Positions 1-8,308 of a stretch of DNA of 64,000 bases are shown piece after piece (the stretch's first letter is position 1; each line of letters opens with the position of its first letter). This stretch comes from Candidatus Avelusimicrobium intestinipullorum. Lineage in GTDB: Bacteria > Elusimicrobiota > Elusimicrobia > Elusimicrobiales > Elusimicrobiaceae. The stretch spans positions 1 through 64,000 of the forward strand of contig CALUXC010000003.1 in the NCBI GenBank assembly GCA_944324635.1, read 5' to 3'. The position numbers and the translations under genes were made by a program. Under the pieces are notes generated by a model. That model worked only from the letters and a program-made list of their open reading frames with translations, made no database searches and had not been told where the DNA came from.

Positions 1-47
1 TTCCGTCAGGGAAATTACCGGAAGGCAAGTGACAATACAGTATTGAA

Positions 48-71
48 CCCGCGCGAAAGTGCGGGTTTTTT
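48..71 (+). terminator. Intrinsic terminator in repeat copy 1
   Basis: CCCGC pairs with GCGGG around a short GAAA-containing loop, followed by six T. The gene it ends lies outside the window. Confidence 0.7.
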
Positions 72-81
72 ATGGCCCACA

Positions 82-103
82 GCGCACCAACTGCTTGGTG
101 CGC
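82..103 (+). other. Perfect 9-bp hairpin between the repeats
   Basis: GCGCACCAA (82-90) pairs perfectly with TTGGTGCGC (95-103) around a CTGC loop. No T-run follows, so it is not a classical terminator. Confidence 0.6.
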
Positions 104-129
104 GGCAGGACTTGAAAGGCGGAGCGATG

Positions 130-159
130 TTTTGGTTTGCGCAGGGCGCAAGGCCAAAA
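130..159 (+). other. Long hairpin between the repeats
   Basis: TTTTGG (130-135) pairs with CCAAAA (154-159), and TTGCGC (137-142) with GCGCAA (146-151), with a 1/2-nt internal loop and an AGG apical loop. It suggests structured RNA or a folding extragenic element. Confidence 0.6.
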
Positions 160-230
160 CCGCGAGCCCGGCCTGCAGGAATTTTCCGTCAGGGAAATTA
201 CCGGAAGGCAAGTGACAATACAGTATTGAA

Positions 231-254
231 CCCGCGCGAAAGTGCGGGTTTTTT
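231..254 (+). terminator. Intrinsic terminator in repeat copy 2
   Basis: Same hairpin and T-run as at 48-71, in the second copy. It lies upstream of the tRNA-Pro promoter. Confidence 0.7.
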
Positions 255-322
255 ATGGCCTGCTTGGAAAATCTGCGCTTGATAGAAGATTTGTTTTTCT
301 GGGGTGATAACGGGCTTAAAAT

Positions 323-331
323 TGCTACAAT
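323..331 (+). promoter_or_regulatory. Extended -10 promoter for tRNA-Pro
   Basis: TGC followed by TACAAT (326-331) lies 9 nt before the tRNA. I see no good -35 box, consistent with an extended -10 promoter. The same TTGCTACAAT string recurs upstream of the gene ending at 61657. Confidence 0.5.
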
Positions 332-340
332 ATACACATT

Positions 341-413
341 CGGGGCATGGCTCAAGTGGTAGAGCGCCCGCTTTGGGAGCGGGAGGTTCCCGGTTCAAGT
401 CCGGGTGCCCCGA
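341..413 (+). tRNA. tRNA-Pro (anticodon TGG)
   Basis: The acceptor strands CGGGGCA and TGCCCCG pair fully and the discriminator is A413. The anticodon stem CCCGC/GCGGG encloses the loop TTTGGGA, giving anticodon TGG for proline. The T-arm contains GGTTCAAGTCC. CCA is not encoded. A protein gene starts only 11 nt downstream, so the two may share a transcript. Confidence 0.95.
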
Positions 414-424
414 TAAGGTTTTTT

Positions 425-1384
425 ATGGTTCAGCATGCTTCTTGGCGTTCGCCTGTTTATAATATCACCCACACCCCTTCCGATGCGGAGCGGGTTTCTG
501 AAACCGACGGTATCCGAACTGAAGTCTCCGTTCCGTTTAAGGCCCCGTATCCGTTTGGGTCGCTGGTGCTGTCTGCCAATTATGATGCGCAAGAAGGGGA
601 CGGCCTGTTATTGGAAGTGCAGGTGTGCGCCGGCGGAAAATGGAGTGATTTCTATAAGCTGGGCATGCTGACAGACAAAGTGAAAACGGGTTTCCCGCCA
701 CAGCAAACCTCGTTTGGCCGGTTGGAAACGGACGAGTTAGTTTTGTCCGCCCCGGCCGAAGCTTACCGCTACCGCTTGAAACTGATGGGACGGGCACGGC
801 TTACTTTTCTGGCCGCCGCGCTAGTGCGTGCGCCTTTTGAATACGACGAAAAGAACGCGTCCCGGTTGCCGCTTGGGAGCTTTGAAAAAGCGGTGGAACC
901 GCTGTCCCAAATGGAGCTGAAACACCCGGACCGCCGCCGCGTGTGCAGCCCGGTTTCGTTGTGTATGGCCTTGCGGGCCCTGGGTGTAAACGTACAGCTG
1001 GAAGAAGTGCTGCACGGCGTGTACGACCCTAATGCCAATATCTATGGCAACTGGCTGTTTAATACGGCTTATGCCGGGCGGCAGGGCGTAGAAGCGTATG
1101 TGCGGAGGTTTGGTTCTTTGGCGGAGTTGAAAGATTTTGTGTCGGAAGATTCTTTGACGGTAGCCAGTATTGCTTACGAACATGGCGAACTGGGCGGCGC
1201 GGCCATAGACCGCACCCCCGGGCACTTGGTGTTGGTGCGCGGCTGGCAGCACGGCAAAGTGCTCACGGCTGACCCGGCCGCTTCCACTCGGGAAACTGTT
1301 TTGCGCGCTTATGACGCGCGGGAATTTGCAAATGCGTGGCTCAACCATAAAAAGGGAGTCGCTTACATAGTGAGGAAAAAATGA
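425..1384 (+). CDS. Peptidase C39-like (C39_2) family protein
   Basis: A 319-residue protein with no signal peptide, so probably cytoplasmic. Residues 1-140 form a beta-rich N-terminal region. Residues 155-315 resemble the peptidase_C39_2 papain-like fold. The likely triad is Cys174 (in VCSPVSLCMAL), His267 (in GHLVLVRGW) and Asp283 (in TADPAAS). The start is ATG 425 with a weak AAGG at 415-418; the frame stays open upstream, but there it would run through tRNA-Pro. It overlaps the next gene by 4 bp (ATGA), so it is translationally coupled to a peptide-binding lipoprotein. A peptide-processing role is inferred; the substrate is unknown. Confidence 0.75.
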   Translation: MVQHASWRSPVYNITHTPSDAERVSETDGIRTEVSVPFKAPYPFGSLVLSANYDAQEGDGLLLEVQVCAGGKWSDFYKLGMLTDKVKTGFPPQQTSFGRLETDELVLSAPAEAYRYRLKLMGRARLTFLAAALVRAPFEYDEKNASRLPLGSFEKAVEPLSQMELKHPDRRRVCSPVSLCMALRALGVNVQLEEVLHGVYDPNANIYGNWLFNTAYAGRQGVEAYVRRFGSLAELKDFVSEDSLTVASIAYEHGELGGAAIDRTPGHLVLVRGWQHGKVLTADPAASTRETVLRAYDAREFANAWLNHKKGVAYIVRKK

Positions 1385-3111
1385 AAAAATCCTGGTTGTT
1401 GATTTTGTTGGCAGGCCTGCTGTTTGCCTGCGCCCCGCAGGACATGAAAGACACGCTTATCGTGGCTCATAAAGGGGAGATGGAATCGATGGACCCGGTG
1501 TACTCGTACGACGGGGTAACCCACGGGCTTCTGATTAACGTGTACGACACGTTGCTTAAATTTAAGGGCAGTTCTTTGACGGAGCTGGAACCTTCTATTG
1601 CCGAAAAAGTGCCCACCAAAGAAAACGGTTTGATTTCGGCGGACGGCAGAACCTATACGTTCCCGATTCGCAAAGGCGTAAAGTTCCACGACGGGACGGA
1701 ATTAACCCCGCAAGATGTGCGCTATTCGCTGTTGCGGTTTATTTTGTCCGACGTATCGGGCGGGCCGTCCAGCTTGTTGTTGGAACCGATTTTGGGTATT
1801 TCTTCTACGCGCGACGATAAGGGCAATATTATTGTGGACTTTAAGGAGGCCTCCCAAGCCGTGCGCGTGGAAGGGGATAATGTGGTGGTTACGCTTAAAC
1901 GTCCGTTTGCGCCGTTTTTGTCCATTATGGCGCGGTGGAGTTATGTGGTCAGCCAAAAGTGGGCGGCCGCACACGGTGCGTGGGACGGCGAAGAAAGCAC
2001 CTGGAAAAAATTTAACAACTTTACCAAAGATTCTTCCCCTTTCTTTTCGGCGTCCAACGGGACGGGGCCTTTCCAAGTGGGGCGGTGGGATATTGCCGCC
2101 AAACGATTGACGCTCCTTGCCAACGAAAACTATTTTGCAGGCGCCCCCAAACTCAAAACGATTCACCTTATGACGGTGGACGAGCCTTCCACCATGCGCC
2201 TTATGTTGGAAACGGGGGACGCGGACGTGGCGGAAATTTCCACCAAATTTGCGGCTCAGCTGCAGGGGAACCCCGAAGTGACCGTGTATGACAACCTGCC
2301 CCGCCTTCGCACGGACCCGGTGATTTTCTTTACGTTAGACATCAATATGCAGGCCAACCCGGACGTAGGTTCCGGCAAGCTGGACGGGCAGGGTATCCCG
2401 TCGGATTTCTTTGCCGACAAAGATTTGCGCAAAGGGTTTGAATATGCGTTTGATTATGAGGCGTTTTTGAAGCAGTCCATGGAAGGCCGCGGCGAGATGG
2501 CCCTCGGCCCCGCGCCGGCCGGTTTGGTGAAGTACGACGACGGCTTTAAGCATTATCATTTTGATTTGCAAAAAGCCAAAGAACACTTCCAAAAAGCCTG
2601 GGGCGGCCAGGTGTGGCAGAAAGGTTTCAAATTCACCATCACCTACAACACCAGCGGCGATATGCGGCAAATTGCCAGCGAAATTTTGAAGCGCAATGTG
2701 GAAAGTCTCAACCCCAAATTCCAAATAGATTTGCGCGGCGTTACGTGGCCGGCTTTCTTGGAAAAAACGGCCAAACGCCAAATGCCCATGTGGGCCCGCG
2801 GCTGGGTGGCCGATTATGCCGACGCGCATAACTTCTACTTCCCGTTTATTCACAGCCAAGGGCGCTATGCCCTTTCGCAGGGGTATAAAAACCCGCAGGC
2901 GGACCGCCTGATTGAACGGGCCGTTTCGGAAACCAATTTTGCCAAACGCAGCGCGCTTTATAAACAGGTGCATAACTTAATGCACGAAGACGCCATGCAA
3001 ATTTACACCGTTCACCCCACGGGGCTGTGGGCGATGCGCTCCAACGTTAAAAACTTTGTGGACAACCCGGTGTATATGGGCATTTATTTTTATCCAATGT
3101 ATAAAGAGTAA
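1381..3111 (+). CDS. Oligopeptide ABC transporter substrate-binding lipoprotein
   Basis: A 576-residue family 5 extracellular solute-binding protein (SBP_bac_5; OppA/DppA-like). It starts with a lipoprotein signal with lipobox LFAC and acylated Cys17. Family features include YDTLLKF near residue 58, RKGVKFHDGTELTPQDVRYS near residue 97, GTGPF near 227, and the C-terminal region around GWVADYADAHNFYFPF. It should sit on the outer face of the inner membrane and deliver peptides to a permease, but no permease or ATPase genes are adjacent. The neighbouring C39-like peptidase suggests peptide uptake and cleavage. A terminator follows at 3135. Confidence 0.9.
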   Translation: MKKSWLLILLAGLLFACAPQDMKDTLIVAHKGEMESMDPVYSYDGVTHGLLINVYDTLLKFKGSSLTELEPSIAEKVPTKENGLISADGRTYTFPIRKGVKFHDGTELTPQDVRYSLLRFILSDVSGGPSSLLLEPILGISSTRDDKGNIIVDFKEASQAVRVEGDNVVVTLKRPFAPFLSIMARWSYVVSQKWAAAHGAWDGEESTWKKFNNFTKDSSPFFSASNGTGPFQVGRWDIAAKRLTLLANENYFAGAPKLKTIHLMTVDEPSTMRLMLETGDADVAEISTKFAAQLQGNPEVTVYDNLPRLRTDPVIFFTLDINMQANPDVGSGKLDGQGIPSDFFADKDLRKGFEYAFDYEAFLKQSMEGRGEMALGPAPAGLVKYDDGFKHYHFDLQKAKEHFQKAWGGQVWQKGFKFTITYNTSGDMRQIASEILKRNVESLNPKFQIDLRGVTWPAFLEKTAKRQMPMWARGWVADYADAHNFYFPFIHSQGRYALSQGYKNPQADRLIERAVSETNFAKRSALYKQVHNLMHEDAMQIYTVHPTGLWAMRSNVKNFVDNPVYMGIYFYPMYKE

Positions 3112-3134
3112 GCTTGGTTTTGGCACTTAAACAG

Positions 3135-3163
3135 GCGGCGGGAGTGTATCCCGCCGCTTTTTT
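3135..3163 (+). terminator. Intrinsic terminator after the binding-protein gene
   Basis: GCGGCGGG (3135-3142) pairs with CCCGCCGC (3150-3157), followed by six T. It closes the peptidase and binding-protein unit. Confidence 0.85.
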
Positions 3164-3176
3164 GCGTGCGGCGCGG

Positions 3177-3205
3177 TTGCATTTGGCCGGTGAAAGTGTT
3201 ATAAT
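3177..3205 (+). promoter_or_regulatory. Sigma70-type promoter for the CAT-anticodon tRNA
   Basis: TTGCAT (3177-3182), a 17-nt spacer, then TATAAT (3200-3205). Transcription would start within a few bases of the tRNA 5' end. Confidence 0.75.
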
Positions 3206-3210
3206 AATAT

Positions 3211-3284
3211 TGCGGGGTAGAGAAGCCTGGTATCTCGCAAGGCCCATAACCTTGAGATCACTGGTTCAAATCCAGTCCCCGCAA
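3211..3284 (+). tRNA. tRNA with CAT anticodon (Met/fMet type)
   Basis: The acceptor strands TGCGGGG (3211-3217) and CCCCGCA (3277-3283) pair, with discriminator A3284. The anticodon loop CCCATAA gives CAT. The T-arm is CTGGTTCAAATCCAG. The first pair is T-A, not the mismatch usual in bacterial initiator tRNA, and the anticodon stem CAAGG/CCTTG lacks the three-G-C signature, so the class (initiator, elongator or Ile-lysidine type) is unresolved. CCA is not encoded. A terminator follows. Confidence 0.9.
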
Positions 3285-3298
3285 GATTTTTTATTGGT

Positions 3299-3322
3299 AC
3301 CGCCCGAAAGGGCGGTTTTTTT
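3299..3322 (+). terminator. Intrinsic terminator after the tRNA
   Basis: ACCGCCC and GGGCGGT pair around a GAAA tetraloop and a T-run follows. Confidence 0.85.
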
Positions 3323-3464
3323 ATGCCCGGCCGTGGGAAAGGATATGGCAGTTTTTAGACGGCAAACGGGTTTCTTTCTGGCGGGTTTTTATGTACAATA
3401 ATCTAAAGTGAATAAATGAAGGAAAACGGAAGAAAAGGGTTTGTCCGTTTGTGAGGAGGATAGT

Positions 3465-4478
3465 ATGAACGTAACTATTTTTGTAGGCGGCAATAAAGAA
3501 TTTACCGCTTCCCGCCTGGGGGTAAAACTGGGGGAGGAGTTAGCCGCTAAAGGGTTTGCCGTTACGCTGCGTGCCGTAAAAGGCAAAGTGAAAGTGAAAG
3601 ACTCCGCCGTTGCGCTGCAGGAATATGCGGCCGTGGCCAAACCGAAAACCTTGGCCGCCGCACTTAAAAAAGAACAAACGGATTTCGTAATTTCGCTGAT
3701 GAATTTGAACGGCTGCCAAGCCGCGTTGGAAGCGGGAGTGCCGTTTATCTACGCCGAAAACGAAGGCTTTAAGGAAGACAAAACCGTTAAAGACAAAAAG
3801 ACCATTCTCAAAAAAGCCAAACAAATTTTGGTCATTAAAACTTCCGACAAACCGCTTAACAAAAAAGCCTATGCGGGCCTGAAAGTGCAGGAAGTGACCA
3901 ACCCCGCCGTGTGGGTGGAACATTACAATTACAACAAACCCGCTTGCTTTAAGAAAGAAAACAACATTGTGGCTGTGGGCAAGCTGGCCAAAGAAAGCGG
4001 TTTTGAAAACTTGCTGAAAACCTGGGCGCGCTTGGCGCCGGCTCACGCCACGTGGCATTTGACCATTGTGGGGAACGGCACGGGCAAAGCCGCGCTGACC
4101 AAATTTATCGCCAAAAACAACTTGCAGGACAGCACCGAAATCGTATCCGACGACGGCGATGTGTACAGCTTGCTGCGCAATGCAGACATTTTTGCCTATC
4201 CGGCCCTGCGCCCTGCCAATGCCGATATTTTGCTGGACGCTATGGCCAGCAAATTGCCTTGCGTGGCGTGTGAAAGTGATCCCGTCACCGAATTGGTGGC
4301 TAACGGCATTAACGGACTTATCGTCAATGCGGGCGAAGAAGAACCGTTCACTATTGCGCTGGACGACCTGATGGTGAACTGGGGCAAACGCGTGGGCATT
4401 GCCGTGGAAGCGAGCAAACTGAAAGACAAATATCCGTTTGAAGATTTTGTCGGTGCGTTTTTGCAGCTTTTGAAATAA
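3465..4478 (+). CDS. Glycosyltransferase, GT4-like
   Basis: A 337-residue GT-B-type protein. The C-terminal half matches the glycosyl transferases group 1 pattern: IVAVGKLAKESGFENLLKTW near residue 175, HLTIVGNGTGK near 205, and a donor-site region around DILLDAMASKLPCVACESDPV near 258. The N-terminal half is Lys-rich and diverged. ATG 3465 is chosen because of a strong GAGGAGGA ribosome site at 3452-3460; the frame is open upstream but has no such site. It is first in a set of three sugar transferases and probably acts in surface polysaccharide or LPS core synthesis. Donor and acceptor cannot be told from sequence. Confidence 0.8.
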   Translation: MNVTIFVGGNKEFTASRLGVKLGEELAAKGFAVTLRAVKGKVKVKDSAVALQEYAAVAKPKTLAAALKKEQTDFVISLMNLNGCQAALEAGVPFIYAENEGFKEDKTVKDKKTILKKAKQILVIKTSDKPLNKKAYAGLKVQEVTNPAVWVEHYNYNKPACFKKENNIVAVGKLAKESGFENLLKTWARLAPAHATWHLTIVGNGTGKAALTKFIAKNNLQDSTEIVSDDGDVYSLLRNADIFAYPALRPANADILLDAMASKLPCVACESDPVTELVANGINGLIVNAGEEEPFTIALDDLMVNWGKRVGIAVEASKLKDKYPFEDFVGAFLQLLK

Positions 4479-4484
4479 CCTTGC

Positions 4485-4510
4485 GCCCCGGTGTTTTGCC
4501 GGGGCTTTTT
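4485..4510 (+). terminator. Intrinsic terminator between two transferases
   Basis: GCCCCGG pairs with CCGGGGC and a T-run follows, ending only 17 nt before the next start. It may partly insulate the downstream genes. Confidence 0.7.
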
Positions 4511-4526
4511 CTACGATAGGGGATAT

Positions 4527-5606
4527 ATGAAAATTACGTGCGTAATCGGCACTTTGGGCGGCGGCGGCGCGGAACGCGTGATGACGTATCTGTGCGGCGG
4601 CCTGGCCGCGCGCGGGCACGAAGTGACGCTGCTTACGCTGGATAACTCCGTGCCGGATTTCTATTCGCTGGACCCGCAGGTAAAGCGGGTGAGGTTAGAT
4701 ATCCCTTCTTTTAAGCCGGGCCTTTTCGGGCCTTTGGTACGGCTGTGGCAATTGATGGGTGCCGTGCGCCGCACACAGCCGGACGTGGTGATTAGTTTTA
4801 TGACGGTCAGCGTGCTGGCGGCGTGTTTTTTGCTGCGCGTGCCGTATATTTATGCCGACCATTTGGATGTGCGCTTCCTGTCCTATTCGCTTAAGTGGCG
4901 GGTTTTACGTAATTTTTTGCTGGGGCGTGCGTTTCGGGTGGCGGTGCTTTCCGAACGGGACCGCAAATTTATTGCCTTGTATCATGCCAAGTGGAAACCG
5001 GTGGTGATTTATAACCCGGCCCTGCCCGCACCAAAAGGATTCTTCCCGCGGCCGGATTTTTTGGAAGAAGGGAAAAAATACGTGTTGGCGGTGGGGCGGC
5101 TTGTAAAGCAAAAAGGGTTTGACCGATTGCTGGAAGCGTGGCGGCGGGTGTGCGACGATTTCCCGGATTGGCGGTTGTGCATTATTGGCGCGGGAGAAGA
5201 AGAAGCCGAACTGAAAGGCTTAGCCGAAACGCTGGACGTACAGTACAGCGTGCAGTTTGTCCCGCCGGTGCAAGGGCTGGAAGGCGTGTACCGCCATGTA
5301 CAGCTTTATGCCATGTCTTCCCGTGCGGAAGGGTTCCCCATGGTATTGTTGGAGGCGATGTCTTTCGGGTTGCCGGTGGTCAGTTTTAACTGTACCGGAC
5401 CGGACGTAATCGTGCGGGACGGAGAGGACGGATTCTTGGTCAAGCAAAACTATACCGACCGTTTGGCCTCCAAAATGGCCGAACTGATGCGTGACGAAGA
5501 AAAACGCGCCCGCTTCGGGCAAAACGCGCAGGACGTGTGCAAACGCTTTTCCCTAAATAAATATTTGGACGCCTACGAAACCTTGTGTAAGGACGCTGTT
5601 AAATGA
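4527..5606 (+). CDS. Glycosyltransferase, GT4 family
   Basis: A 359-residue GT4 enzyme. The N-terminus MKITCVIGTLGGGGAERVM carries the Gly-rich acceptor loop typical of lipopolysaccharide GT4 enzymes. The C-terminal Rossmann domain has VLAVGRLVKQKGFDRLLEAW and a donor-site pattern around SSRAEGFPMVLLEAMSFGLP with the E-x7-E pair. ATG 4527 is chosen because AGGGGAT lies just upstream; a start at 4491 would overlap the terminator. The last 4 bp overlap the next gene, indicating coupled translation. Probably cytoplasmic and involved in LPS core, O-chain or capsule building. Confidence 0.9.
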   Translation: MKITCVIGTLGGGGAERVMTYLCGGLAARGHEVTLLTLDNSVPDFYSLDPQVKRVRLDIPSFKPGLFGPLVRLWQLMGAVRRTQPDVVISFMTVSVLAACFLLRVPYIYADHLDVRFLSYSLKWRVLRNFLLGRAFRVAVLSERDRKFIALYHAKWKPVVIYNPALPAPKGFFPRPDFLEEGKKYVLAVGRLVKQKGFDRLLEAWRRVCDDFPDWRLCIIGAGEEEAELKGLAETLDVQYSVQFVPPVQGLEGVYRHVQLYAMSSRAEGFPMVLLEAMSFGLPVVSFNCTGPDVIVRDGEDGFLVKQNYTDRLASKMAELMRDEEKRARFGQNAQDVCKRFSLNKYLDAYETLCKDAVK

Positions 5607-6790
5607 ACTGGAATGATCCCCAAGTACGGTTAAGCTTAAAAGAACTGCAGGAAATGCTGGCTTGGCGCGGGCGGGACAGCCGCCTGGTGCGGACCGCTTT
5701 TGCTTGGAGCCAATGGAAAAAATCTTTTTTGCAAACGTTGAAATATCGTTTGGGGCGTTTCCCCGCGGCGCCTAAAGAAGGGCCGCTTCGCATCTTATTT
5801 TGGCTGCCTGGCGGACTGGGGGACGCGGCCTGCGCCAAAAGGGTGGTGTCTGCCTATCGGGCACGCCTGCCGCAAGCCGTATTTGATATTTATGTACCGC
5901 TGGAGGGCGTGGGGAAAATGCTCTTTGGCGCGGATAAACAGGTCCATATATTAACCGACAAACATTTCTCTCCCTTTTCGTACGATTTAGCTGTGCAGGC
6001 CTGTATGGCCGTTAAATTTTTGCACGTAAACCCCGGGCGCTTTTCCGAACAAGCGCCGGAATTTGTGCCTGTGTTAGAACGGGCGAAGCAAGCCCAGGCC
6101 TCTTTGGGCTGTTTGTTGGACGATTTGTTTTTGACGGACGGCCTGCTTGGCCGTTGGCTTTGTGCCCGCGGGGCCAATCGGGCGGAACTGCTTTCCTATA
6201 CCAGCGGCGTGCCCTTGGTGTACAATACGGACGAACATTTGAAAACGGACGCTTCCGTGCGGGAAAAGTTTGGCCTGCAGGACGTTTTGTACGTTACGTT
6301 TCACGATGGCACCAGCCATGCCCAGGCCGTAGGGCACACGCGCCCTACCCGTGCGTGGCCCGCGGTGCGGTGGTGCGAATTTTTCCGTCTGTTTAAGAAA
6401 CAATTTCCGCACCTAAAATTGGTGCAATTGGGCGGGAAAAACAGTCCCGTATATGAAGAGGCCGACGTGTGCTTGGTAAACAAAACGCAAGTGGGGGACT
6501 TGCCCGCCTTGCTGGAAGGAGCCCTGGCGCATGTGGATACGGAAAGCGGGCTGGTACATTTGGCGCAGTTTTTGAATGTGAGAAGCGTGGTAATTTTTGG
6601 GCCGTCCCGGGCGGATTTTTTGGGATATGCCAAGAACGAAAATTTATCGGCCGGTTCTTGCGGAGGGTGTATGTGGACGACTACCGACTGGATACAGAAT
6701 TGCCCGCTTGGGCATGTGCCTGCCCCGTGTACGGAAAGGGTTTCCGCCTCTGCCGCGTTAGAAGCACTGAAAAAAATCCTAAAACACTAA
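5603..6790 (+). CDS. Glycosyltransferase, GT9 (heptosyltransferase-like)
   Basis: A 395-residue protein of the ADP-heptose:LPS heptosyltransferase fold. The N-terminal domain has FWLPGGLGDAACAKRV near residue 68, with the GLGD turn typical of GT9. The C-terminal domain has VDTESGLVHLAQFLNV and VVIFGPSRADFLGY near residues 310-340, the usual donor-binding TxxS/GLxH and FGP elements. A later CGGCMW segment with further cysteines resembles the Cys cluster of some GT9 proteins. It overlaps the previous transferase by 4 bp, and its stop overlaps the stop of the convergent flippase gene. The sugar used is unknown. Confidence 0.85.
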   Translation: MNWNDPQVRLSLKELQEMLAWRGRDSRLVRTAFAWSQWKKSFLQTLKYRLGRFPAAPKEGPLRILFWLPGGLGDAACAKRVVSAYRARLPQAVFDIYVPLEGVGKMLFGADKQVHILTDKHFSPFSYDLAVQACMAVKFLHVNPGRFSEQAPEFVPVLERAKQAQASLGCLLDDLFLTDGLLGRWLCARGANRAELLSYTSGVPLVYNTDEHLKTDASVREKFGLQDVLYVTFHDGTSHAQAVGHTRPTRAWPAVRWCEFFRLFKKQFPHLKLVQLGGKNSPVYEEADVCLVNKTQVGDLPALLEGALAHVDTESGLVHLAQFLNVRSVVIFGPSRADFLGYAKNENLSAGSCGGCMWTTTDWIQNCPLGHVPAPCTERVSASAALEALKKILKH

Positions 6791-8301
6791 TTTTTCTTGG
6801 AAAGGGTTTCCAAAAATTGCCGCCAGTCCCCGCTTAAGCGGGTCAGTCCCCAAAGGCCTGCCAGAAAAATAATCCCACTAATAAAAACAACAACCCACAC
6901 ATTTGCACCGCTTGCGTAATGCGCGTATAGGGCAGACGGAATCAGCGCCACAAGATTCAATAAAACCAGTTTGCCAGCCGCCAGCAAAGATTTCCCGTAC
7001 TCCACTTTAGGAAAGTGCTTCTTGAAGAGGAAGTAATTAATCCCCAGCCCCACCACACAGCAGGCCGCCTGCGTGTAGGGAAAGGCAAACGCACCCCACC
7101 GGTGCATGGCAAAGGGTACCGCGGCAATAAAAATCAGCACACAGCTAAGTGCATAGGGCAGGCTTTCTTTCACCTTGCGTCCTGCCGCTACGATATTGTT
7201 TTGCATGGAAATGACGGCCAAAAACCACATCACCGCCATCAGCGGGCGCAGAAAGGCGGCCGCGTGATGTACGTCCTGCGGGGTAAAGTTCCCGCGCATA
7301 AAAAACATCGTTACAATTTGCGGGGCGAAAAAACACGTAAACACAGCCAGCGGCGTTAAGACAAAAAGCAAAAAGTGCTGGGTGGCCAAAAAGCCCGCAT
7401 TTAGGCGGGGCCAGTCATTTTGGGCGGCTTGTTCGGTAAGTTGAATTTTGGATACATTGGCCACGCGGAAAGTGAAAATTTCCGTAGGCGAGTCCGAGAG
7501 TTGTTTGGCATAGTTAAGCGAACTAACTAGCCCCGCCGAAAATCCGCTTAACAGATAAAGCGGCAGTACACTGCTAACGATATTTGCCAGCTCAATCAGC
7601 TGGTTGCTGGCCAGGTTTTTGGTTAAGTGCTTCTGCCAGCCCGTTTTGCCGGGGCGGAAGCTCCAATCCAGTTCCTTTTTAAGAATCCATATATATACGA
7701 TAATTTGTACGAGGTTAGCCGCCAGAAAACCGTACACCATGCTGATAATGCCCCAATGGCGGCCGAATAAAATCAAACACACTAGCGGCAATAAGGCGTT
7801 TAACGGGGTGAGCAGGGCCGAAGCAAAGCGGCGGTGCATTTCCAATACGGCCGTTAAGTACGCGGTTAACAGCTGTAAGCCAAATAACACAAAACACAGC
7901 GAAATCATCAGCCGGTCTGCCGCCAGCTGGCTTACTTCAAAGCGGGAAAAAGCCCCCGCCAGCCCAAGCGGCATGCCAAAGCCCAATACGCTTAGCAGTA
8001 CCAATAATCCTATATAGAAGTATAGAAATCCGTTTAACAGGGCCCTGCCGGAGAGCGGCTTTTTGGCTTCCAGCGCCATCGCTTCCGGAATGACCACCGC
8101 CGCATTCATGCGCTGCAGGAACGTCACGCCAAAGCCCATGGCCATCATGAGGTAAAAATACACGTCGGTTTGTTTCCCGGCCCCAAAATATAGCGCAATT
8201 AACAGGGCATTGGCAAACGAAACCAACTTCCAGGCCAAGGTGGCTCCCACGGCCAGCGCGGCCCCGGCCGTATAGGAGGTGGGCTTAAAAAGATTAACCA
8301 T
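6787..8301 (-). CDS. MurJ/MviN-family lipid-linked oligosaccharide flippase
   Basis: A 504-residue polytopic membrane protein of the MOP superfamily with about 14 membrane segments, close to the usual MurJ length. Family patterns include FGAGKQTDVYFYLMMAMG near residue 40, MNAAVVIPEA near 65 and a late FMRGNFTPQD motif (MurJ-like R-G-x-F). It may flip lipid II or, given the neighbouring transferases, a surface-glycan intermediate. The coding end overlaps the convergent GT9 stop. The -10 box TATAAT (8314-8309) ends 7 nt before the ATG and there is no ribosome site, so the message may be leaderless. Confidence 0.85.
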   Translation of the reverse strand: MVNLFKPTSYTAGAALAVGATLAWKLVSFANALLIALYFGAGKQTDVYFYLMMAMGFGVTFLQRMNAAVVIPEAMALEAKKPLSGRALLNGFLYFYIGLLVLLSVLGFGMPLGLAGAFSRFEVSQLAADRLMISLCFVLFGLQLLTAYLTAVLEMHRRFASALLTPLNALLPLVCLILFGRHWGIISMVYGFLAANLVQIIVYIWILKKELDWSFRPGKTGWQKHLTKNLASNQLIELANIVSSVLPLYLLSGFSAGLVSSLNYAKQLSDSPTEIFTFRVANVSKIQLTEQAAQNDWPRLNAGFLATQHFLLFVLTPLAVFTCFFAPQIVTMFFMRGNFTPQDVHHAAAFLRPLMAVMWFLAVISMQNNIVAAGRKVKESLPYALSCVLIFIAAVPFAMHRWGAFAFPYTQAACCVVGLGINYFLFKKHFPKVEYGKSLLAAGKLVLLNLVALIPSALYAHYASGANVWVVVFISGIIFLAGLWGLTRLSGDWRQFLETLSKKN

Positions 8302-8308
8302 ATTTGAT

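Larger units (their letters stand above)
1..260 (+). repeat. Two identical 77-bp direct repeats, 183-bp period
   Basis: Bases 1-77 and 184-260 are identical. Each copy holds the palindrome CAATACAGTATTG (34-46, 217-229) and ends in an intrinsic terminator. The 106-bp spacer carries two further strong hairpins. In the second copy AATTTTCC (180-187) can also pair with GGGAAATT (192-199). The first copy begins at the window edge, so the unit may be longer or part of a larger array. The only open frame across it is an artefact of the repeat. A duplicated small RNA or untranslated unit is possible, but nothing recognisable is encoded. Confidence 0.85.

Noticed and set aside
1..260. CRISPR array
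   Set aside because: Only two copies, 77 bp long with a 106-bp hairpin-rich spacer and no cas genes.
43..282. 79-codon open frame across the 77-bp repeats
   Set aside because: It repeats the same peptide because of the DNA repeat, covers terminator hairpins, and has no ribosome site.
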